Below are positions 57,222 through 64,000 of a DNA stretch of 64,000 nucleotides, piece after piece. The DNA lies in contig SUYI01000011.1 of the NCBI GenBank assembly GCA_015060485.1, positions 25,149-89,148 of the forward strand, read 5' to 3'. A program made the translations under genes and the position numbers. The notes under the pieces are model-generated. The model was not told where the DNA came from. It did not search any database and saw nothing but the letters and a program-made list of their open reading frames with translations. Numbering within the stretch: the stretch's first letter is position 1; each line of letters starts with the position of its first letter. The stretch comes from Prevotella sp. Its GTDB lineage: Bacteria; Bacteroidota; Bacteroidia; Bacteroidales; Bacteroidaceae.

Positions 57222-60200
57222 ATGAAACTAACGAAACGATTCATTCTGAGTTTCCTGACCTTGATGCTTTGTACAATAATGTACGCGCAAAGCGAAATCA
57301 CGGGTACAGTGAACGACGCCATGGGACCAGTCATTGGTGCTACGGTGATGGAAAAGGGTACCAGCAATGGTACGGTGACCGACTTCGACGGTAACTTCAC
57401 AATTAAGGTGGAAGCCGGCAAGACGCTGGTGTTCTCTTACATCGGCTATCAATCTCAAGAACTGCCAGCTCAGCAAGGGATGACGGTAACACTGAAGGAA
57501 GATTCCCAGACTTTGAGCGAAGTGGTGGTAACCGGTTATCAGGTGCAGCGCAAGGCCGACCTGACGGGTTCTGTAGGCGTTGTCGAGACCAAGGACTTCA
57601 AGGCCAGTAATACTGACCCGATGGCTTCTCTGCAGGGTAAGGTTCCCGGCATGACCATTACCTCCAACGGTTCTCCTTCCGGCGAGGCCGATGTTCATAT
57701 TCGCGGTATCGGCAGCATGGGTGGATCCAGCACCGCACCACTTTATATTGTTGACGGTATGCCTTATAGCGGTTCGATGAACAGCCTGAACGCTTCTGAC
57801 ATTGAGACCATGCAGGTATTGAAGGATGCCGCATCAGCCAGCATCTACGGATCGCGTGCTGCCAATGGTGTCATCGTCATTACTACCAAGAAAGGTAAGA
57901 AGGGTGACAAGATCAACATCGACTTCAATGCCTCTGTCTCTGTTTCCTGGATGACCCAGAAGATGAAGCTCCTCAACAGCCAGCAGTATGCTACCGCTTT
58001 GGTCCAGGCAGCCCTGAATGACGGTAAGAATCCTGTGGACTACGCTCAGAACTATGGTCTGGCTTTGGACGTTGCCGGTGGAACACCCATTTCAGTCTAC
58101 AACCCTGCCACTGGCAGCATGGAGTCGTATACAGTAGGCGGTTACTACGGCGGTTTTATGAATGCCAAGCAGACCATGCCCTACAGCGATACTGACTGGG
58201 TGGATGAAATCGGACGTACGGGCGTGACCCAGAACTACGACATTTCCTTCTCGAAGGCTACCGACAAGGGCTCGTCGCTTTTCTCTGCCGGCTATAAGAA
58301 GGCGCTGGGTGTGTTGAAGCATACCGATTTCGAGAACTTCTCGGCCCGTTTCAACAGCCATTACAAGCTCAACAGCATCATCAGCGTGGGCGAAAATGCC
58401 ACTTTCTCTTATTCCAATAATGTGGACTGCGCTCCACTTGAAAATGCTCTGAAGATTGCTCCGACACTGCCCGTATATGAAATCGACGGAGAGACCTTCT
58501 CCGGTCCTGTAGGCGGTATGAGCGACCGCCAGAACCCGCTGCGTGAACTCTATCACAACAAGGATAACCGACTGAAGAAGTGGCGCATCTTTGCCAACGC
58601 CTATGTTGACATCACACCTCTGAAGGGCATGCTCTTCCGCTCCAATTTCGGTATCGACTATACCAACAGCAATATCCGCAGCCTGCAGCACACGTGGGAT
58701 TCGGACGTGGTTAAGAACAACACCAATGCCAGCACCCTGTCGCAGACGCACAGCACGAAGTGGACCTGGTCGAACACCCTGCAGTATAACTTCGACATCG
58801 TAGAAAACCACAACCTCAATGTGCTGCTTGGCGTTGAGGCCCACCAGGACAATTATGTCGATTTCTCGGCTCGTCGTACGGACTATCCCTTGGAGACCAT
58901 CGACTATATGTGGCCCAATGCCGGCACGGGCATTCAGACCGTTACAGGTGCCGGTGACAGCTATAAGCTAATGTCTTATTTCGGCAAGATTGACTATAAC
59001 TGGAACGATCAGCTGCTGGCCTCGTTCACACTGCGTCACGACGGTTCGAGCCGCTTCGGTAAGAACAACCAGTATGGTACGTTCCCGTCAGTATCACTCG
59101 GATATCGTCTCTCGAAGCATATCAACGCCGACTGGCTTCGCGACTGGAAGATCCGCGCCAGCTATGGCGTGACGGGTAATCAGGGCATGAACTCTAATAC
59201 TGCCCACTACGGACTATACGTAGCCAACTATGGTTCAGACCGTGAGAACTCTACCGCTTACGACCTTAACCTGCAGGGTTCAGGCACACTGCCTTCAGGT
59301 TACTACAAGTCGCAGTCGGCCAACGAGGACCTGAAGTGGGAGTCGTCGTCACAGTGGAACTTCGGTACTGATTTCTCACTCTTCAATGGCGAGCTCTATG
59401 GGTCATACGATCTTTTCTTCAAAGAGACCAAGGACATGCTGGTCCAGCCTGCATTCCTCGGAGCTATCGGCTTTGGCGGTCAGACCTGGATCAACGGTCC
59501 TACACTGAAGAACTGGGGTATGGAACTTAATCTGGGCTATCGCCATAAGACTGCTTACGGACTTTCCTATGACGTTACAGGCAACATCGACTTCTATCGT
59601 TCGAAGGTTACCTACCTGCCCGAGAAGTCGAAAAACTCATACGAGCACAACGACTACCATAATCTGGCTCAGGACGAGAAGGCTTACGGCTCCCTCATCG
59701 GCTATGTGGTTGAGGGACTGTATCAGAGTCGCGAGGAGGTGCTTGCCCACGGACAGGCTGGTGCCAGAGTGGGCGGTCTGAAGTATGCCGACCTCAATGG
59801 CGACGGCCGCATCAACGAGGCCGACCGCACATGGGTATTCAATCCCGTTCCAAACTTCTCTTACGGTTTCAATGTAAACCTTGCTTATAAGGACTTCGAC
59901 TTCACCATGTTCTGGCAGGGCGTGGCTGGTGTAGACGTCATCAACAACCAGAAATACCAGACCGACTTCTGGAGCATTACCGATGCCGGCAGCAACAAGG
60001 GTGAGCGCCTCATTGATGCATGGACACCCGCAAACAGCGGCTCGGATATTCCTGCGCTGACCACATCAAATGGTGCCGACGAGGGACGTATGTCATCGTA
60101 CTTCGTAGAGAACGGTTCTTACATCAAACTGCGCACCTTGCAGTTAGGATACACCCTGCCGGCTTCACTCATCAAGAAGTTGTTGCTCTCGAAGGCTCGC

Positions 60201-60329
60201 GTATACTGCTCGGCCGACAATCTCCTGACCATCAAGTCAAGCTCGCTCACCTGCTCCGATCCGGAGAACACTGCCTGGAACTATCCTCACACAGCATCCT
60301 TTACATTTGGAGTACAAGTGGGATTCTAA
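57222..60329 (+). CDS. SusC-like TonB-dependent outer-membrane transporter (fructan locus)
   Basis: 1035 residues: signal peptide ending TIMYAQS, regulatory-like domain (EITGTVNDAMGPVIGATVMEKGTSNGTVTDFDGNFTIKV), plug (LSEVVVTGYQVQRKADLTGSVGVV, with PLYIVDGMPYSGSM and MQVLKDAASASIYGSRAANGVIVITT) and barrel ending ASFTFGVQVGF. It lies directly downstream of the GH32/fructokinase/regulator genes on the same strand, so fructan (levan or inulin) uptake is the likely role. It is slightly shorter than the other two SusC proteins of the window. Confidence 0.95.
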   Translation: MKLTKRFILSFLTLMLCTIMYAQSEITGTVNDAMGPVIGATVMEKGTSNGTVTDFDGNFTIKVEAGKTLVFSYIGYQSQELPAQQGMTVTLKEDSQTLSEVVVTGYQVQRKADLTGSVGVVETKDFKASNTDPMASLQGKVPGMTITSNGSPSGEADVHIRGIGSMGGSSTAPLYIVDGMPYSGSMNSLNASDIETMQVLKDAASASIYGSRAANGVIVITTKKGKKGDKINIDFNASVSVSWMTQKMKLLNSQQYATALVQAALNDGKNPVDYAQNYGLALDVAGGTPISVYNPATGSMESYTVGGYYGGFMNAKQTMPYSDTDWVDEIGRTGVTQNYDISFSKATDKGSSLFSAGYKKALGVLKHTDFENFSARFNSHYKLNSIISVGENATFSYSNNVDCAPLENALKIAPTLPVYEIDGETFSGPVGGMSDRQNPLRELYHNKDNRLKKWRIFANAYVDITPLKGMLFRSNFGIDYTNSNIRSLQHTWDSDVVKNNTNASTLSQTHSTKWTWSNTLQYNFDIVENHNLNVLLGVEAHQDNYVDFSARRTDYPLETIDYMWPNAGTGIQTVTGAGDSYKLMSYFGKIDYNWNDQLLASFTLRHDGSSRFGKNNQYGTFPSVSLGYRLSKHINADWLRDWKIRASYGVTGNQGMNSNTAHYGLYVANYGSDRENSTAYDLNLQGSGTLPSGYYKSQSANEDLKWESSSQWNFGTDFSLFNGELYGSYDLFFKETKDMLVQPAFLGAIGFGGQTWINGPTLKNWGMELNLGYRHKTAYGLSYDVTGNIDFYRSKVTYLPEKSKNSYEHNDYHNLAQDEKAYGSLIGYVVEGLYQSREEVLAHGQAGARVGGLKYADLNGDGRINEADRTWVFNPVPNFSYGFNVNLAYKDFDFTMFWQGVAGVDVINNQKYQTDFWSITDAGSNKGERLIDAWTPANSGSDIPALTTSNGADEGRMSSYFVENGSYIKLRTLQLGYTLPASLIKKLLLSKARVYCSADNLLTIKSSSLTCSDPENTAWNYPHTASFTFGVQVGF

Positions 60330-60330
60330 T

Positions 60331-60372
60331 TATAATTAAGAATTAAGACTTAAGAATTAAGAGTTAAGAGTT
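60331..60372 (+). repeat. Heptameric AATTAAG/AGTTAAG leader repeat before SusD
   Basis: Six 7-bp units (AATTAAG, AATTAAG, ACTTAAG, AATTAAG, AGTTAAG, AGTT...) run into the ATG of the SusD gene. Confidence 0.7.
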
Positions 60373-62088
60373 ATGAAAAAGATTAATATATATATTGCAG
60401 CATTACTGCTTTCAGTCTTAACAGTATCTTGTAGCGTAGACGATGTGAAGCCGCAGGGCACGCTCGATGAAGAAACGGCGTTCTCAAGCCCTGATAAACT
60501 TGTCACCGCGGCCTATGCCAAACTGGGTGACGACTGGTACAGCTATCCTTTCAACTTGTGGCCATACGGTGATATGAGTGCCGACGACTGCCTGAAAGGT
60601 GGTTCTGGAGAAAACGACACCGGTTATCACCCCATGGAAATATTCTCTACCCTCCAGCCTGACCGTGGTGAGTTTGACGAACTCTGGTATCAACTCTACA
60701 GTGCTATCTCACGTGTCAATCGTGCCATTGAGGCTCTGGATAAAGTTGATGAGACCGCTGCCACCAGACAGCTTAAGGCTGAAACCCGTTTCCTTCGTGG
60801 TCATTTCTACTACAAGTTGCAACAGATGTGGTACGAGGTGCCTTTCATCAAGGAAGGTATGGACAATGCAGCTATTGAGGCTTGCCCTCAGAGCGCTCAC
60901 GACGAGCTGATGCAACTGATTGTCGACGACTTCCAGTATGCTTACGAGAATCTGGCCGAAGCCGCTCCAGGTACTACGGGCCGTGCACACAAGGTTGCTG
61001 CTGCTGCCTACTTGGCAAAGGTATATCTCAACTGGGCTTACGGCGACGGTTACGAAGCCAATACCGGTTATGCGCATGTTGACCAGGCTAAGATTCAGAA
61101 GGTCATCGACTACACGGAAGTGGTTAAGAATTCGCCTTACGACTATCTGGACACCTACGGCCACATCTTCCTGCAGGACTATGCCAACTCCGTAGAGAGC
61201 ATCTTTGCCGTGCAACACTCCAACAAGGCTGATGACGGTACACAATATGGTCGTGCCAACTGGTCGAACATGCTGAATGGCGTCTGGGGCATCTGGTCGT
61301 GCGGCTGGGACTTCCACAAGCCATCACAGAACCTGGTCAACGCCTTCAAGACCCGCAACGGTCTGCCAATGGACGATTTCGATGCCGACCACAATGCCAT
61401 CGTCGTCAACGGTGCCGACACAAAGTTCAAATACGATCCCCGCCTGTTCCACACCGTAGGTATGCCTACCTATCCTTACAAATACGAGGAGCAGTACACA
61501 CTGACCAAGGCCAACAGCCGTACACCTAACACCTATGGCTACTACTGTTCCATGAAGGAGATTCCCCAGCGTTCCAAGGGCGAGGACTACGACAACCCCT
61601 GGCAGGCCTTCGGTCAGAACGACTACGTGCTACGCTATACCGACGTGATGCTGATGCGTGCTGAAGCTCTGATTGAGAAGGGCGACCTGAACGGCGAGGC
61701 TCTGCAGATCATCAATACTATTCGCGAACGTGCCAAGCGCGACATCAGCGGAACTTCGCTCATCAAGTATGCCAAGGATCAGTGCGACATCAGCCTCTAC
61801 GGTTCGTTCGCATCCAAGGACGATGCCCGCAAGGCCCTGCGCTGGGAGCGCCGCGTAGAGCTGGCTATGGAGGGACACCGCTTCTTCGACCTGCGCCGCT
61901 GGGGTCTGCTCTCTACCACCCTCAACAAGTATTTTGAGACTGAGGTTACCGATGAATACGACGGTCAGACCTACGGTCTCTACTACAAGGATGCCTTCTT
62001 CACGGCTGGCAAGAACGAGTATTTCCCAATAGCATCTAACCAGATGAACTATGTGCAGGGACTCTATCATCAGAACAAGGGATATTAA
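60373..62088 (+). CDS. SusD/RagB-like surface lipoprotein (fructan locus)
   Basis: 571 residues with lipid cysteine C20 (VLTVSC), then SVDDVKPQGTLDEETAFSSPDKLVTAAYAKLGDDWY. SusD helices include SRVNRAIEALDKVDETAATRQLKAETRFLRGHFYYKLQQMWYEVPFI and the C-terminal RWERRVELAMEGHRFFDLRRWG. It caps the SusC channel encoded 43 bp upstream. The leader repeat and the first ~20 codons are nearly identical in DNA to those of the next gene. Confidence 0.94.
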   Translation: MKKINIYIAALLLSVLTVSCSVDDVKPQGTLDEETAFSSPDKLVTAAYAKLGDDWYSYPFNLWPYGDMSADDCLKGGSGENDTGYHPMEIFSTLQPDRGEFDELWYQLYSAISRVNRAIEALDKVDETAATRQLKAETRFLRGHFYYKLQQMWYEVPFIKEGMDNAAIEACPQSAHDELMQLIVDDFQYAYENLAEAAPGTTGRAHKVAAAAYLAKVYLNWAYGDGYEANTGYAHVDQAKIQKVIDYTEVVKNSPYDYLDTYGHIFLQDYANSVESIFAVQHSNKADDGTQYGRANWSNMLNGVWGIWSCGWDFHKPSQNLVNAFKTRNGLPMDDFDADHNAIVVNGADTKFKYDPRLFHTVGMPTYPYKYEEQYTLTKANSRTPNTYGYYCSMKEIPQRSKGEDYDNPWQAFGQNDYVLRYTDVMLMRAEALIEKGDLNGEALQIINTIRERAKRDISGTSLIKYAKDQCDISLYGSFASKDDARKALRWERRVELAMEGHRFFDLRRWGLLSTTLNKYFETEVTDEYDGQTYGLYYKDAFFTAGKNEYFPIASNQMNYVQGLYHQNKGY

Positions 62089-62091
62089 TTC

Positions 62092-62132
62092 AAAGTTAAG
62101 AGTTAAGAATTAAGAGTTAAGAATTAAGAGTT
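62092..62132 (+). repeat. Heptameric AGAGTTA/AGAATTA leader repeat before the DUF4960-like gene
   Basis: Six 7-bp units alternate AGAGTTA and AGAATTA up to the ATG at 62133. Same family as the leader at 60331-60372. Confidence 0.7.
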
Positions 62133-63677
62133 ATGAAAAAGATCAATATATATATTACAGCATTACTGCTTTCATTCTTTGCAGTATCCTGTCAGGATAA
62201 GGACCTCCCCGGTTCTGGTGCAATGCAGATTGCCAGTCCTGATGTGACAAGTATTACTGGTGCTCTCAGCGGTGAGAACAACTACGACTACACGCTGACA
62301 TGGCCATCGGGCAGCAATGGGGCGGTGATGCAGGTCGCCGTCTATAAAAACGGTACTCAGATGCAGGCGCTCACGCCGTGTCCTTCTGGTTCGTTTACGC
62401 TGAAGAACCTGGAGACCAACCAGCTCTACGAGTTCCTCTTCAAGTATGCAACCGACGAAGCACTCTCTAACGGTGTCATGACCAGTTATACCCGTCTGGG
62501 CGCTTCTACGCCGAGCGAAGTGAAGATGGAACAGGTTGATGTTACTGACGACATCCACAACCTGCAGATATCATGGACAGCAAGTGCCGATGCCACTTCC
62601 TATATCCTGAAAGTGGTGAAGAACAGCACGGAAGAGGTGGTGAATACCACTGTTAACGGCACATCCTATCTCTTGGAGAATGTACAGATGAAGGACCGTT
62701 TCGAGGCTACAGTCATCGCCCAGAACAACGACGGCAAGGCACTGCCCGTTGAAGCCTCTGCAAAGATTGGCGGTAAGATTCCTGCTTTCCTTTCTGAATA
62801 TGCTACCCCGGAAGAGCTCGTTGCCAATGGCGACGATGATGAGGCCTCGGCTTGGCTGTGGTTCCACGAGAACTATCCTAGGGGCGAATACATATACTTT
62901 GGAAATATCAGCACTGTAGATGACATCGCAGACTATCGTATGCTCTTCTGGCTGCGCGATATAGAGACAGGCAATGTCGATGACATCTGGAACTTCTCTG
63001 ATGTTGCCAAGAATGCAGCACCCTGTATCGAGCAGTATGTCAAGAATGGCGGCAACCTGTTGCTCTGGTCGCATGCCGTTCCTTATATCGGCACCATCAA
63101 CCGCCTCTCCACCTCTGTGCTGCGCGGTGTGAGCAACGCTTTCGGCTGTGGTGTCGGTGGGTGGAATCCTGATGTATGGAAGATGGGCGTATGTCTCAAT
63201 ACTGGTTCCTTCTCTAAGGATCTGAGTACTCACGCTATCTATGCAGGTATACCCACTGAGAAGCTTAACGACAACTGCTTCAAGGCCATCGCCATGAAGG
63301 GTGCCGGGTGGACTGAGGACCACAACTGCCTGTTCTTCGACATCCCTGCTAAGCTGACAGGTCTCGACAATACCTCTGAGGAGTGCTATAACGTACTGAC
63401 CAACGACTACGGCATCTATCCCCTCGGCACGTGGGACAGCCAGTGTTCTTGGGTATCTCAGCTCAACATCTGGGAGGCCAAGGGAGCCGACAAGGCTCCT
63501 GAGGGATTCCAGAAAGGCGCCGGTACCGTGCTCTGCATCGGCAATGGCGGTTGCGAGTTCTCCATGAAGAACGAGGACGGCACACCAGATAAGAGTGCTA
63601 ACCCCAAGAACAATTCTTGTCAGTCGAACATCCTGAAGCTGGCTAAGAACAGCGTCGAATACCTAATGTCAATCTGA
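62133..63677 (+). CDS. Surface lipoprotein with two FN3/Ig-like domains and a DUF4960-like domain (fructan SGBP candidate)
   Basis: 514 residues with lipid cysteine C20 (FAVSC). Two Ig/FN3-like beta domains occupy about 35-210 (second: VDVTDDIHNLQISWTASADATSYILKVV). The C-terminal ~290 residues start PAFLSEYATPEELVANGDDDEASAWLWFHENYPRGEYIYF and resemble what I know as DUF4960, found beside GH32 genes in fructan loci. It has the GGNLLLWSHA and GAGTVLCIGNGGCEF segments of a Rossmann-like glutamine-amidotransferase-type fold without an obvious catalytic triad. It occupies the SusE/SGBP position. The likely role is fructan binding at the cell surface. Confidence 0.75.
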   Translation: MKKINIYITALLLSFFAVSCQDKDLPGSGAMQIASPDVTSITGALSGENNYDYTLTWPSGSNGAVMQVAVYKNGTQMQALTPCPSGSFTLKNLETNQLYEFLFKYATDEALSNGVMTSYTRLGASTPSEVKMEQVDVTDDIHNLQISWTASADATSYILKVVKNSTEEVVNTTVNGTSYLLENVQMKDRFEATVIAQNNDGKALPVEASAKIGGKIPAFLSEYATPEELVANGDDDEASAWLWFHENYPRGEYIYFGNISTVDDIADYRMLFWLRDIETGNVDDIWNFSDVAKNAAPCIEQYVKNGGNLLLWSHAVPYIGTINRLSTSVLRGVSNAFGCGVGGWNPDVWKMGVCLNTGSFSKDLSTHAIYAGIPTEKLNDNCFKAIAMKGAGWTEDHNCLFFDIPAKLTGLDNTSEECYNVLTNDYGIYPLGTWDSQCSWVSQLNIWEAKGADKAPEGFQKGAGTVLCIGNGGCEFSMKNEDGTPDKSANPKNNSCQSNILKLAKNSVEYLMSI

Positions 63678-63780
63678 TAGCATTTTTGATTCGCATAAAT
63701 ACAATTAAAGTTAGTAATAGTTAGTTAGTTGATTAGTTTTTGATGAAGGTAAAAGATTGATTTTTGATTCACCAAGGAAA

Positions 63781-63810
63781 GGCGCAGCCGTGATGGTTGC
63801 GCCTTCATTT
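63781..63810 (+). terminator. Rho-independent terminator after the fructan SusC/SusD operon
   Basis: Stem GGCGCAGCC / GGTTGCGCC (one mismatch) with loop GTGAT, followed by TTCATTT. The T-run is weak but the stem is GC-rich. Confidence 0.75.
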
Positions 63811-63854
63811 AAAAGAAAAAAATATGAGCCCGTAAAAAAAACGATTATTTATTT

Positions 63855-63932
63855 GGCGAATCACGGGCGGGCGAATCACGGGGACGGTTCTGCGTGATAC
63901 CATTTCCACTGGAAATTGGATCATCAGAACCG
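63855..63932. repeat. REP-like element with direct repeat and long hairpin
   Basis: Direct repeats GGCGAATCACGGG at 63855 and 63870 are followed by an imperfect 22-24-bp stem (63885-63932) starting CGGTTCTG and ending CAGAACCG with loop ACT. The phrase AATCACGGGGACGGTTCTG is of the kind commonly found beside IS200-like/RAYT transposase genes. Confidence 0.6.
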
Positions 63933-64000
63933 CATTCTATGCTAAATTCCAAACATTGATTGATATTTAACTATTTATTTAACACTTGAGGAGATAATCT

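Larger units (their letters stand above)
63678..64000. other. Terminal intergenic region
   Basis: 323 bp without a gene. It contains AGTTAG/ATTAG-type repeats (63706-63737), a terminator (63781-63803), a REP-like element (63855-63932) and an A/T-rich end with GAGGAGA (63989-63995) that could be the ribosome-binding site of a gene starting just beyond the window. Confidence 0.5.

Overview
The window looks like a chromosomal segment of a Bacteroidales bacterium, most likely Prevotella or a close relative. The grounds are three SusC/SusD pairs, lipoprotein signal peptides throughout, TAnnTTTG-type promoter elements, A-rich leaders with few Shine-Dalgarno sites, and several Bacteroidetes-restricted families. 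No rRNA, tRNA, CRISPR array or complete insertion sequence was seen.

Region 1 (about 0-15 kb, minus strand) encodes a MacB-type tripartite export system. Transcription runs leftward: a permease pair (14964-12345), a 5'-truncated DUF4143 ATPase remnant (12209-11226), a second permease pair (11041-8457), the only ABC ATPase (8429-7752), a third permease pair (7653-4973), a TolC-like outer-membrane protein, an HlyD-like adaptor, and then a thioredoxin-fold protein on its own promoter. Two of the permease pairs are preceded by near-identical sigma-54 promoters (-24/-12), each with two TGTCC-N6-GGACA sites about 60-100 bp upstream. This points to control by a sigma-54-dependent response regulator encoded elsewhere.

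Region 2 (15-25 kb and 33-40 kb) is the most unusual part. Five copies of a two-gene module each pair a polytopic membrane protein (recognised as DUF6057-like, with a repeat-like C-terminal domain) with a TolB/PD40 beta-propeller lipoprotein. All five lipoproteins carry a CxNCH motif, the signature of a covalently bound c-type heme. In four of the five the two genes overlap by ATGA. Three modules lie at 15-25 kb and two at 33-40 kb. Between the two groups sit a SusC/SusD/SusE-like locus without enzymes (25.2-31.2 kb), a tandem-repeat-rich spacer (31.3-31.8 kb) and an AAA-ATPase/PD-(D/E)XK gene that is translationally coupled to module D. I know of no assigned function for this module.

Region 3 (39.7-51.4 kb, plus strand) is a compact polysaccharide utilisation locus: SusC, SusD, two IPT/TIG surface lipoproteins, a GH5 and a GH26. 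The GH26 (mannanase family) suggests beta-mannan as substrate.

Region 4 (51.5-63.7 kb, plus strand) is a fructan locus: GH32, an MFS sugar porter, a PfkB fructokinase, a membrane-anchored regulator (periplasmic sugar-binding domain, one transmembrane helix, AraC DNA-binding domain, no histidine kinase), then SusC, SusD and a DUF4960-like surface lipoprotein. The window ends in a REP-like hairpin element that often accompanies IS200-like/RAYT transposase genes.

A theme across the window is short A/T-rich tandem repeats of 7-15 bp placed directly before start codons or across stop codons, and 9-bp repeats that encode lipoprotein signal peptides and transmembrane segments.
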